Assembly (NCBI GenBank): GCA_016647705.1
Contig: CM028335.1
Coordinates: 39,996,712 to 40,060,711 of the forward strand
Source of the DNA: Eucommia ulmoides
Taxonomy: Eukaryota; Streptophyta; Magnoliopsida; Garryales; Eucommiaceae
Reading direction: 5' to 3'
DNA: 64,000 nucleotides
Below the pieces are notes generated by a model. The model saw only the letters and a program-made list of their open reading frames with translations, was not told the DNA's origin and made no database searches. Made by a program: the position numbers and the translations under genes. Below are positions 35,290 to 46,703 of the stretch, one piece after another; positions within the stretch are counted from its first letter, which is position 1; each line of letters opens with the position of its first letter.

Positions 35290-35450
35290 AGAACCCCCTG
35301 TCCACTTTGGGCACTGGTGCTAGTGCCCACTTTGGGGGCTGGGGTTACCAGTGCCCAGTATAAGTGGGCGCTAGGGCAGCACCCAAAATGGGCGCTGGGC
35401 TATCCCCAGTGCCCACTTGGGCGCTAGTCAGCCCGGCTGGGCCGTCGCCC
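35290..35450. repeat. repeats of GTGCCCACTTTGGGCGCTGG
   Basis: Several short direct and inverted copies of GTGCCCACTT(T)GGGCGCTGG within 160 bp, GC-rich, just after a run of 19 C (about 35196-35214). Confidence 0.65.
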
Positions 35451-35564
35451 ATTGCACGGCGGCAATCGGCTAGCTCCCAGCCACTCATCGCGTGCTCGCC
35501 ACCCTGTAGTTCACCTTTATTTTTCTTGGGCTAAACGTCGGTTCGTGCTCAGGACTTTTTCACG

Positions 35565-35945
35565 GTGAATGTATGTCTCCCTTGAAATCGAAAAAATTCG
35601 GGGTCGTCCTGCCGTGCTACCTGACCCCGAACCCCGGCCGTATGGGAGCTTATTTCAAATTAGCTCCTCTAAAAAAGTTATACTCCTAAAAAATTGTCGC
35701 CGTGAAATCAAAAATATTCGAGGTCACTTTGCCGTGCTACCTGACCCCGGACCCTACCGGTATGGGAACGTATTTCAAATTAGCTTCTCTAAAAAAGTTC
35801 AACTCTTGAAAAATTGTCGTCCTGAAAATCGAAGAAATTCGGGATCGTCCTGTCGTGCTACCTGACCCCGGATCCTGACCGTATAGAGGCCTATTTCGAA
35901 TAAGCTCCTCAAGAAAAAACTAACTCTTAAAAACATGTCGATCAG
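35565..35945 (+). repeat. three tandem copies of about 125 bp
   Basis: Each copy has TGAAATCGAAAAAATTCG, GTGCTACCTGACCCCG, GTATGGGA and TATTTCAAATTAGCTCCTC blocks; starts near 35575, 35702 and 35820. They end shortly before the polypurine tract. Confidence 0.85.
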
Positions 35946-36048
35946 AGGTATTTCTCACTCTTTGAAGTCTCCAAGACACCCGTTTCAGCCAGGAATTGAT
36001 ATCCCTGACCGTTTCACTTCCCTTGTCGCACAGGGCTAGGGGGGATAC

Positions 36049-36846
36049 TGATGAGGGTATTTTTGGGTTTCTCTGAGTCAACACTTGGGACCCAACCACG
36101 TATCCGTCGTTATGGTAACAAGGATGCATTCCGAAATCCACAAACGTCACACCGGAGTATACGCCGACCATGGCTCATCCCTGGAACTTCATTTGCATCC
36201 AAGGAGGAGCGAGGAGCCCCGTAGGGACGTGCTACTCTGGGCTCTGCGTCGTGCCCTGGGCGGTCAATTTCAGGGACTCAACTGTTCACCTCGATCGGCT
36301 CCCCTTTTCACCTTGTTTCTTTTCTAGGACTCTACAGATCTCTGCTCTCCTCCACTAGCTCACCGTCGCAGGCCTGATAAAGGCCCACGGGCTTTACCAA
36401 ATGGGCCTAAAATACCAAGCCCAACGATTATCTCTTAAACGCCCTGGATTATCAGCTAAACACAAGGTTTTGACTAATCAACCATTTTTAGGCTCGACTA
36501 ATTATCTCCAATGCCTATATATATCAGGGGCTATGTAAGCCCGAGGGACGCTTTAATGATTTACATTACGCGTGAGTTCATTTGTTTTCTTGCTATATTC
36601 TATATCTTTTCTCTCTGAGCACTGATTATCACGTCGGAGGGGCTTCACCGATACAAACCCCGGTCTGAGACTTCTGGACGTACACCCCCTGAGGAGCAGG
36701 ACACTGGACACAGTAGCTCAATCCTCGCAGGACCCAGCACAGCTCATGCGAGGACTTTTCAACCAACGACTCCACCTCAGTAAGAAGACCCACCTGTCAT
36801 CCGACTGGACCATACTCGATATGTGTACCAGTTTTATGCACCAACA
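36049..36846 (+). repeat. 3' LTR of the GC-rich element
   Basis: Same ends and length as the 5' LTR; followed directly by GACTC and by the resumed Tat-type LTR. Confidence 0.9.
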
Positions 36847-37670
36847 GACTCCATATTTATATTGTCTAGGGACTTTCGCACTCAAGAATATGCAGGCCAT
36901 CCAATGGGCTATAAATGCCTCTGATTGATTGAGGGCTACCCCTATTATGTAATCTTTATAGTTTAGCCTCTTATTTATGGTATTGCGTGTAAAATCTTAA
37001 AAATTCACAAAATAAAGTCATACCACTTATGGTCATAACCTTGGAAAGTTCAATTTTGGATATCGACACTTCTAGGAAGCATCCGATACTTCGTCTTATT
37101 CCCACGGTGTGTACGTAGCAATTGTGTGCTTTGGGCTCTTTTTGTCCAATTAAAGATTTATTTTTTTATTTTTCTTGAAATTGAAATTTTAAAAATGAAA
37201 TTAAACCATCCAAAATATTATTTAAGTATTCAATTTCAAAAAATAAAATGTTTTTAACCGTCAATTTAATGAAATCGAAGAAAATAAAAGTTTTTGGTGG
37301 TCAAAATAGAAAGTAAGTGTATTTGGTGAAATTTCTTCAAATTAAAAGGTGGAAACCAAAATTAAACTTATTAAATATGATATTCATAGGAAAACCACTA
37401 TCAATGTTTTCGTTTTTGTCCCAATTAATTTTTAGAAATTTTAATTTTAACTAGAAACTTTTGTTTATGCTGGAATTCAATCCAATGGGCGATTTTCCTA
37501 TTTTTTTCTTCTTTTTTTTTTTTTTATATATGTTTTCAATATTTAAAAATGTAATCTAAATAAAAATTTTGTCCCTCTAAATGTCGATTTAAAGTTTTTT
37601 TGAATTTTCACTTTAGACCAAAAAACTTTTTAAAGTAAAAGGGAACAGGACAAAATACGATATCTCCACA

Positions 37671-39347
37671 CATATCACTTATGAAAGGAAAAAAATATAT
37701 ATTCATTTATGTTTTTACATCACATTCTTATTTAACAAAAAATAGAAAAATTTTGATTTTTGAGATTCATATAACTAATTGTAATGTAGTGGATTTCTTA
37801 ATAAAATGTTTTGCTTGAGGACTAGCAAAATGTAGGTTTGGGGTACTACTGTTCCCATTTTCATTCCAATTTTATTCATTAAAATATTAGATTTTTCTAT
37901 GTTCTTGAGTATGTATTTATCTCTAAAAAGTTCATTTGTATTAAGGCATGTCTTAACGTTTTTACCAGAATAAGAAATTAAGTTGCGGTTTACGGGCACT
38001 ATATTGCAAACTATTTTGCATTTTGAAACCATAAATAAGTCTACCATTAGAATTTTGGGATTAAACAAGTTGCATATGACAATAAACTTCTTAAAATTTC
38101 TAAATATTGGTTATTTATCTAAATCGGAGTTCTTATAAAAAAGATTCCAAGAGTTTAAGTTGGGTCATGCGTGTGAGCATATTGGAATGCCACCGTATAA
38201 CCCATGGTCACCTATGCAACAGTCTGTTTTGTTGTCCTCTAACATTTTCTTATAATCTTTACCCATAGAATAGGGGGATCTGTTTTGGCAACTTAATGGG
38301 CAAAAATCTAAGTTAGGGCATCCAACTTTCTATCATTTATCCATCCTTGAGGGCACGACGGCTACGGTTCCAAAGAAGAGAATGGAGATGACGATTTTGA
38401 TGATTTCATCCAAGAAAATATTGATTTATGCCTTAATAAGGGGATAATATCCTTCGATAGGGTTAGGATTATGGTGAAGTATTTTGGGTTTATGTAATTT
38501 TATATTTTTAATTTAATTGTGGATTTGTGTAAATAATTGTATGACAGTAAATCATTCTCTAAATTTGATTTTAATATGATTAGATTTATTTTCAAAAGTT
38601 CATGTAGAAATTTTAGTTCTGAATTTAATTACTTCTAGAACATTAGAAAACCTGTGGTCTAGATCTAACAGTCCTACAAATAATATTCTTACTCATTGAT
38701 TATTCAATTGGATGGTTTACACGTAGATTTTAATTCACCATAAATTAAACTAACATAAGAATTAAATACCGAAGATAAATTGTGTTGGTGAATAATCAAT
38801 TCAATATTCCTGTATAGTTCTCACTTGTAGTTGATGATACTCGTTTACACAGATCCAAGTTAAAAAGAAAAGATAAAAGCAACATAATTCCCAAAATACA
38901 TGATCTATAATTCTTAACCCACTTTTACCATATTAATCATTTAAATTTATTTTTTTATTTTCTTGCAAATTCAAATAAAAAATTTCAAATCCAAATTCAT
39001 CTTTGCATAGAGAGCAAAATAATTAAGAATTAATAATTACAAGTTAATCCATGTGGTTCAACACCCCATTTTAGCCATATATTACATCAGTATTGAAGTG
39101 CCGAAAAAGGGTATTATATTTGAATGATCAGTGTGTCACTATCTGGTGGACTTTTATAAATATTGTCTAGGCTTCAAAACCCAAGACCCTTTTTTTTAAT
39201 TTCACTTGGCCCCCAAACTTTTGAAAAGTTCATTATTACTACCCAGTCCTTTTAAAAGGACTATCCAAACTTCTATTTCCTACTTTGTGTGACCCATTAG
39301 GTTCATAAAAAAGTTGAATTTTAAAATCAACTAGACAATTTATTAAA
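37671..39347. other. mostly unassigned AT-rich interval
   Basis: Near 37822-37850, TTGAGGACTAGCAAAATGTAGGTTTGGGG resembles the block just before the 3' LTR of the Athila-like element (45396-45425), so a short fragment of that kind may be present. A minus-strand 97 aa open stretch (37775-38068) and a plus-strand acidic stretch near 38340-38490 (EGHDGYGSKEENGDDDFDDF) are not recognised. The rest is simple AT-rich DNA. Confidence 0.35.
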
Positions 39348-40371
39348 ATTGGTGATGCATCCCGGATTTTGTTTAAAAGCAAGAAGAAGTAGAGATCAGG
39401 AAGAAGAAGAAAACAAGTTTTCATTCCTTCCTCTCGAAATCCTCCAAATTTGTTCAATTTTGAAAATTGATTTTCAAGGACTTTTTTAGGCATCGATTTT
39501 GAAAACTAATTTATTTCGGGATTTGAGTTGAAAACGGAGTTGCCACCTAGCATGGGTTGTTAAATAGTGTGCCAGGTCATTGAGATTTTAGAAATTCATT
39601 TTTTATTTTAAAATAGCTCATGTTTTGACACGTAAAGGTCTTGTACCAAAGATTTCTTTAAGTTCTGGGGTCGGTTATGCTCGGGGAAGTTTTTAGGCAC
39701 CCCAAGACACTCGTCCGAAGATGGTAGCTCAGTCTAAATGAATATTCACCTTTAAACAACATCCAAGCAATTTTCTTTGGTTTACTTGACATGATAATTT
39801 CTTTTTTAAAAAGTTTTTACCTTTTTTTATGTATTTTTTACGTGATGTAATGAAAAGCAAGTAAGTACTACAACTAAACTAAGCAGCGACAACCCAATGA
39901 CAGTATATAAGAATGAAAAACAAATATTTTTGGTTACATATCCCTGTTTTCACAAGGAATCAGGTCGACATATAGTTCCAACATGCAAGCTATATGAAAT
40001 GAAAATGTTTGTGTATTTTTTTCACGACCGAACCTTATAAAGGTTACCTACATATCCTGGTAACCACGGAGAATCAGATCGACATGTAGTTCCAACATGC
40101 AAGATAAGACTAAATTATTTAGTTATGTGATCGAACTCGTAAGTGGGTTGCCAACGTAATTTAGATTAATGAAAATCAGGTTATCATGTCGTTTGTTTTT
40201 TTAAGGTGATAACTAGTTTTAGTTGATTTTATTATTAAACAAGACATGAATCACAACATGATATGTGAATGATCACTTTAATTTTGTTAAGAACAACTCA
40301 ACCAAACTCATTTGTTTAGACAACTTAGTGTTTGTTTTTGAGTTGTTAGTTAAAAAAGGAAAAAAAATACA

Positions 40372-40427
<56 letters not shown>

Positions 40428-40442
40428 GTATGTATGTATATA
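40372..40442. repeat. (TA)n/(TG)n microsatellite
   Basis: TA repeats broken by periodic TGTA units within the solo Tat-type LTR; produces a spurious Tyr/Ile-rich open stretch on both strands. Confidence 0.9.
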
Positions 40443-41278
40443 TTTCAGTCTTACTCGTAACTAAGAAAGACAAGAAGATTTCTGAAGAAGGTGCACACAT
40501 ATCTCCGAAGGAATAGAAGTCTTCCCTTTATCTCGAATTTTTAGCTATAAAGGTCTGGCGGTGTAGTATATAGATAGATAGATATATAAGTGTCAGTCCT
40601 ATAGCCTGAAGACTTGGTGTCAAGCTATGATCTTGATGTTTAGCAAAAACGTAAAGTCAGTTATTAATAGTTATAGATAGATTTATAGTTATAAGAGTTC
40701 AGTTTGAAGTGTTCATGAAAGAGCCGTAGAGATTCTGCACAACTCAAAGTATAATAGATGTTTTATCGGGATCTTCACATGTTCTTAACATGTTCTTGGA
40801 TAATTTGGTCCTCACATGTTCTAAGACATTCTTGACGTTCTTATCATGATTTTGTACAGTTTTGCTATGGTTTGATGAATATAACATAAATTTACAGTTT
40901 TTTACTTAATTATAGGTTTTATGTGTTATATACATAAAATTATAGTATGGATACAACATGATTATAGTATATACAAGCAAAATACATAACTTTAAGACAA
41001 AATTGAAGGATTATTGAGAAAAAAATACCTAGTTTATGGGAGTGGTTGCCATCAACTTCTTGAGTTCTTCCTCTAAGAACCTCAAGAACTTCTCCCAGAT
41101 GGAATTTCAATAGAAATTCGAGGTGTTTAGTAATGAAATTGGTTGGAAACCCTAGAACACGAGAGCACTACCTAGGTTTAGAGAGAGAAAGTATAGGTTC
41201 TAACCCTTTAAAAAATAAAAACAGACCCCTATATTTATAAGCCTGGCGGCCTGCACATTGGCCAATACACAGGCCAAC

Positions 41279-42676
41279 TGATAGGTGGAATTTATCTATT
41301 TATTCCCAAACTAGTTTTGTTAGTTTTCAAGTATTATTGTAGTGTTTTAATATGTTTTAATACGTTTTTATTTGTTTTGTTATAAATCAGGTGTTTGGGA
41401 CGAAAATGGATGAAAATGGTTCATAATTGAGTAAATCGGTGGAACGTCGGTGGAAGAACTGTGGAAAAAGAGCAAAGAAGGCAAGTTCAGGACTGCAAGC
41501 CCACCGATGCAGTGGTAAAACCACCGCTGCAGCGATCAATAAAATATAAACCTTCTGCTCTTTCACCGCTGCAGCGGTGAACCTCACCGCTGCAGTGGTG
41601 CTTTCCACCACAGCAACGGTCATCCAGCAGAATGCCTACTAACTTCTCACTGCTGCAGCAGTGATTCCCACCGCTGCAGCGGTCCGACACTACGTTACAA
41701 AGATATTTTGTTGATATTTTTAATCCCATTTATATCTCCTTCTCTCCCACGCCTATGAGCACATTTTTTGGAGTGTTTTTGGAGCTCCAAACGATATCAA
41801 CCAAGAGAAGATCACAAATCCAAGAAGAGGAAACGTTCTCAAAGTGGTCTTAGCATCAGTTCTTCGGATAACAGCTAGTCTCCTTGTTTCTCTCTTTATT
41901 TCTTAGTTTTGGTTGATAGTTTTATATATGTTTACCTTGTATATCATTGTATATATGGTTATGGTCATGAGAAACTAAACATATATTGTCTAGGGAGTGA
42001 TTCGTGTATGAAAATGTCGTTTGTTTAATCTTTGTTTTGTTATCGGTTGTTCTTGCCTATTCGATTGTGTTTATTATTCTTTCACTTTTATATGCTTGTT
42101 AAGATATATTGAGAATACAGAGTTTAACACTTGAGAGAGGTAACCCCGAATTCGAACTAGGGTTTAAACACAACGTGACGATCTATTGACCCAGGAGAAC
42201 GTTAGAAAGTATGCAATCCATGTGGTTGGGGCGCGACTCATGTGACCAAGTGTCATATAGACACTAGAGGGGGACTTTGGTGTTAACGCGAAGTCACATA
42301 TTCATTCACTTTACACTCAGGAGAGGTAGTAAGTGAGATTTTGATACCTAGATTGTAGGATAATGTGAATGTCGTTAATGTAAACTAGATTGAAACAAAC
42401 ACATTTAAATGAATAAAATTAATCTCTAGACAATTTACTCCCTTAAACGTCAATATTATTATATTGGTATAATTAGTTTAATTAACTTAGTTTAGTATAT
42501 TTTATTAACAAAAACTATAAATTAAGTCGCCTAGATAAAATTCGGTTATGACAATCGCGGTACTCAACAACAATTTAATCATATCCCTGTAGATACGACA
42601 ACCCTACTCTTCCCATTATACTAAAACTTGACTCGTACACTTGTAGTGAAAGTAGCGACATAATATTCCGCTACCA
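41279..42676 (+). repeat. 5' LTR of the Athila-like element
   Basis: TGATAGGTGG to GCTACCA. A cluster of CACCGCTGCAGCGGTG-type palindromes lies at 41500-41695, and an ATTCATTCACTTTACACTC block near 42300. Matches 45430-46703 and, more distantly, 57775-59200. Confidence 0.88.
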
Positions 42677-42763
42677 AGTTTTTGGCGTCGTTGTCGGGGA
42701 TTGGATTTTAGATTGTTGTTGATATTATGAGTAAATAACTTGATTTTAATTTAGGGATTTATT

Positions 42764-43828
42764 GTGTTTATAATTTTTGTTTTTAGTTTTCTTTGTCTTG
42801 CAAGGTACTTGAAGATGTTAGAACAACAAGTGCTATTGCATTTCTTTCAATGGGATTCCGAGATATTTTATTGTGTTTGGGATCGATATAAGGAGTTGCT
42901 CATCCGGTTCCCAAACCATCGTTTCCCGAGGGAGTGTCAACTACTGAACTTTCTCGATGGGTTACTAGCCGCAACAAAAAATTGGGTGGAAGGAGGAAAT
43001 GGTACCATCTCTTTTGACCAACTTACTGCGAACGAAGCCTATCAATTATTGGAAGACATGGTGAAGTATGATTTTCAGATTTGGAATTTTTCAACAAGTC
43101 ACCAAAACTTGGGGGATAATTCCAACATTTTGGCGCCATTGATTGACACATCGGATCAACTTGTGGAGTCTTCCTCCACCCTGGAAGAAATGTTCACTAT
43201 TGTTATGGGGGAAACTCAAATTTTCTTGAGTAAAATACAAAACCATCTCAATGAGCATGAGGATTGACTTGATATTATTGAGATGATCTACACTGAAATC
43301 GACATGATCGTAAAGTCTCTTGAGATGCAAATCGGTCAATTTATTTGCTACATTAAGGCCAAGGCAAAAATAGTGGCACTGCGAGACACAAAAGTCTCAT
43401 CCGAATGTGAAAGCCACCGTGAGGAACCGAATATAAATGGGAGGAACTTGGGTTCGTTAGATGATGAATATTCAATTAAGGAGAAGACCCAAGAATTGAT
43501 CGATGGTAAAGAATCACAAGAAAACACTTGTGAATCTTCACCGTTTGAGATCCACGTTGTGATTCCAACACTTATCAAAGCAGAATATTTCTATGAGGAT
43601 TCAATGTGGCTCTCTTTTCCTCCACCACTTCCAACTTCATTCATTCAAGCTTCCAAAACACATGAGATGGTGAAGAGTCAAGTTGAGAGCATGAACCGAA
43701 CAATGCCACATTTCGCCAAGCTTGAGGGCGTTAAGAATCAAGACCCATATGAGGTGTTGTATGACACTTACTATAGGTGGAAGCAGCTCTTTAACGAGCA
43801 CTTCTCCATGTCAAGCCGAGGACTTTAA
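42764..43828 (+). pseudogene. gag-like region of the Athila-like element
   Basis: Seen: two open stretches (42764-43267, 167 aa, and 43283-43828, 181 aa). The first has the gypsy gag core ERYKELL-like WDRYKELLIRFPNH near residue 40 and LTANEAYQLLEDM near 127-139. The second is acidic and carries WLSFPPPLPTSF and DPYEVLYDTYYRW; I do not recognise a domain. Known: (W/E)xxYKxLLRxCPxH and NEAYxLLEDM blocks belong to Athila/Tat gag. Inference: gag-derived, with an unassigned C-terminal part; treated as a fossil. Confidence 0.7.
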
Positions 43829-43839
43829 ACCAAGCGCTT

Positions 43840-43857
43840 CTTGGGAGGCAACCCAAG
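43840..43857 (+). other. hairpin after the gag-like region
   Basis: CTTGGG-AGGCAA-CCCAAG, a perfect 6 bp stem with a 6-base loop, 12 bp after the second open stretch. The GGGAGGCAACCC core recurs in Athila-type elements, to my knowledge. Confidence 0.7.
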
Positions 43858-45429
43858 GTTTCAATTAAATTAATCCATCATCGTCGACTTCATTCGGAGG
43901 GTAGATTATCTCGCCTCCCAAGTACATGTTCTAAACCCCTTTCGTCGGCATGCTTTATTTCAAATGTTGAGATTGATGATTGAGTCATTATGGACACTGA
44001 CGATTTTAAGTTTGGGGTTGATGTGTAGTATTTTAGTATGTTTAATTGTTGTTAGTTGTGTTAGTTTAGTTTAATTATGCATGTTTATTTATTTGTGTTA
44101 GGATGTTCATGTTCTTATTGTTGTGTGCTGAGTTTTTCTTTCTTTTGGGCCAGTACCCAATGATGATATTATCCCCTAGTTATTTTTCGAGGTCAAGGGT
44201 AATGCCCATTCATGTGTATTCTGTGTTCTTGACATGTTGTTTTGATAAAAGTTATTGTGGATCCTAATTTGCACGAGCACGTAGACTCAATGTATAGCTA
44301 TTCAATTAATTTGAGGACAATTATCCATTAGCCAAACTCATGATAATTTTAAGGATTCTAGAACCCAATTGGAGGAAACTTGAGGCAAAATCTTAGGTGA
44401 GGCAAAATCTTAGGCGAGGTAATTCAGGAGATATAATTTAGGCCGTCATTTTGATTCGCTTGAGCCTTTGAAGCTACCATGCAATATATTGTATCCCTCG
44501 TTACCTTGTCAAAGCCTATAATCCATTTTAATTCTGAACAAGTAACAAATACACTGGCCAAAAAAACTTTTTCCAAATCTAAGTCGCTAAACCGAAGGCA
44601 CAATTTGAGTGAAATCAAGTTAGAATTCATTTATGCTACTTGAAGTGAGCAGTTAGATTTTAGGTGAACGTTTCATTGGTTCGGTATTCTAGTACTCACT
44701 TGTCATTTTTCTTTCGTTTTAACCACACCTGTAAAATTGTAATAATCGAATAAGTTTAGGGATGTGGTTTGTTTAAAAAAAACATATGTAAATATCGTTC
44801 TATTTCCGTTTCTTTTGACAAGTGAGTACGGAGTTCTTAAATGTTTGTTTAGGGTTGTTTCAAATTTATTTATGGGGGTTCGAGTGTGATTGTGTGCCAA
44901 GTGTTGTGCCCTGGGTATCGTTGAGTTAATGACATTTACTTGTTTTCTATTCCCAATATACCCTTAGCCATTTTCCAAAAACCGAACCAAGTCCTATTGA
45001 TCTTTTTGAATTTCCAAGCTTACATTAGTAGAGAGTGGAACTCAGTCAAACATATGAATATCCAAATCCTTTGCAGTTTAAGTCGTGAGCTTCGTTGGTG
45101 GATACTTCAATTCGGTTGTTGGATAGTTATATTATTGAGTTTCGCACACACACTTTGAATAAATCTAGAATGGCGTTTACCATTATTGAATGTTAAAATT
45201 CTACAATATCACATGGTGCGTTTTACTCCTAAAATCGATATGATTGGGGGCCATTGAGGAAAAATATTTTGGTCAGTCTAGTTGAATTTCAAAATTCGCA
45301 CATCATTATGTTTAGGTAGTTTGTGTTTTTATTCGTGTTTAGTTTTTGTATTAATTATTTCATTGTATTTTTTATTTTAGTGTGAGTGTTTTACACAAGG
45401 ACTAGCAAAATTCTAAGTTTGGAGGTATT

Positions 45430-46703
45430 TGATAGGTGGAATTTATCTATTTATTTTTAAACCAATTTTTATAGTTTTTGAGTATTATTATAGTGTTTTA
45501 ATATGTTTTAATATGTTTTTATTCGTTTTTTTATAAAAGGTGGTTTCAGGACTGCAAGCCCACCGCTACAGCGATCAATAAAACAAAAACCTTTTGCCCT
45601 TCCACCGCTGCAGCGGTGAACCTCACCACTGCAGTGGTCATCCAGCAGAATGCCTACTGACTTCTCACTGCTGCAGTGGTGATTCCCACCGCTGCAGCGA
45701 TCTAACACTAGATTGCAAAGATATTTTGGGATATTTTGTTGATATGTTTTATCTCATTTATATCTCCTTCTCTCCTACACCTATGAGGACATTTTTAGGA
45801 GTGTTTTTGAAGATTCAAACCATATCAACTAAGAGAATATCACAAATCCAAGAAGAAGAAATGTTCTCAGAGCTGTTTTAGTGTCAGTTCTTCGGATAAC
45901 GGCTAGTCTTCTTGTTTCTCTCTTTATTTCTTAGTTTTGGTTGATAATTTTGTATATGTTTAGCTTGTATATTGTTGTATATATGGTTATGGCCATGAGA
46001 AACTAAATATATATTGTCTAGGGAGAGATTCGTGTATGAAAACATCATTTGTTTAATCTTTGTTTCATTACCGGTTGTTCTTGCCTATTCGATTGTGTTT
46101 ATCGTTCTTCCACTTTTATATGCTTGTTAAGATATATTGAGAATACAGGGTTTGACACCCGGAAGAGGTAACCCCAGATTCGGACTAAGGTTTAAACATA
46201 AAGTGACAATCTAAAAATCGGGAGGGCATTAGAAAGTATGCAATCCATGAGGTTGGAGTAAGACTCATGTGACCAAATATCGTATAGACACTAGAGAGGG
46301 ACTTCAGCGTTGACGCAAAGTCACATATTCATTCACTTTACACTCGGGAGAGGTAGTGAGTGAGATTTCGATACATAGATTGTCGGATCATGTGAATGTC
46401 ATTAATGTAAATTAGATTGAAAGGAACACGTTTAAATGAACGAAGTTAATCCCTAGACAATTTACCCTCTTAAACGTCAATATTAGTATATTAGTATAAT
46501 TAGTTTAATTAACTTAGTTGAGTATATTTTATTAAAAAAAACTATAAATTGAGTCGCCTAGATAAAATTCGGTTATGACAATCACGATACTTAACGACAA
46601 TTTAATCTAATCCCTATGGATACGACAACCCTACTCTTCCCATTATACTAAAACTTGATCCGTACAGTTGCGATGAAAGTAGCGACGTAAAATTCTGCTA
46701 CCA
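45430..46703 (+). repeat. 3' LTR of the Athila-like element
   Basis: TGATAGGTGG to GCTACCA, followed by CCAAC. Contains a palindrome cluster at 45555-45705. Preceded by AAGTTTGGAGGTATT, the probable plus-strand priming area. Confidence 0.88.

Larger units (their letters stand above)
31870..36846 (+). mobile_element. non-autonomous, GC-rich LTR element (LARD-like, gypsy-type PBS)
   Basis: Seen: two LTRs of 798 bp each (31870-32667 and 36049-36846), TGATGAGGG...CACCAACA; perfect target-site duplication GACTC (31865-31869 and 36847-36851); PBS TTTGGCGCCGTCTGTAGG (32669-32686); polypurine tract AGGGGGGAT (36038-36046). The 3.38 kb interior has no recognisable gag or pol and is built largely of different tandem arrays. 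A TATA-like CTATATATATC lies at 32336-32346 and its partner at 36515-36525. LTRs differ by roughly 12-15 % by eye, so an age of several My is inferred. Structurally whole ends; no coding capacity, so it depended on a partner element. Confidence 0.88.
30876..37670 (-). mobile_element. Tat-type LTR, minus orientation, split by a GC-rich LTR element
   Basis: Seen: 30990-31090 carries the AGTCCTACCCATAGCTAAGG...CTCCCTTTATTCTACC block found at 13080-13170 and 40445-40545. The other half resumes at 36852 and runs to an LTR start TGTGGAGATATCGTATTTTG (37670 downwards). The inner 31870-36846 is a separate insertion flanked by GACTC. Microsatellites: (TA)n at 30953-30972, (GT)n at 31109-31132, (AG)n at 31810-31834. 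The low end is incomplete. Broken. Confidence 0.6.
41279..46703 (+). mobile_element. Athila-like non-autonomous gypsy element (gag only)
   Basis: Seen: LTRs 41279-42676 (1398 bp) and 45430-46703 (1274 bp), TGATAGGTGG...GCTACCA; perfect duplication CCAAC (41274-41278 and 46704-46708); PBS TTTGGCGTCGTTGTCGGGGA (42681-42700). The 2.75 kb interior has gag-like coding only, then the GGGAGGCAACCC hairpin (43840-43857) and TAAGTTTGGGGTTGATG (44009-44025), both blocks I know from Athila elements. No protease, RT or integrase. LTRs differ by roughly 8-10 % by eye; an age of about 3-4 My is inferred. It relied on a partner element and is itself broken, a few breaks. A solo LTR of the same family is at 57775-59200. 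Confidence 0.87.

Noticed and set aside
37775-38068. 97 aa minus-strand open stretch as a small gene
   Set aside because: No recognisable domain, and it overlaps the Athila-like end block; coding status not supported.
40265-40516. Open stretches on both strands rich in Tyr and Ile
   Set aside because: They read through a TA/TG microsatellite.
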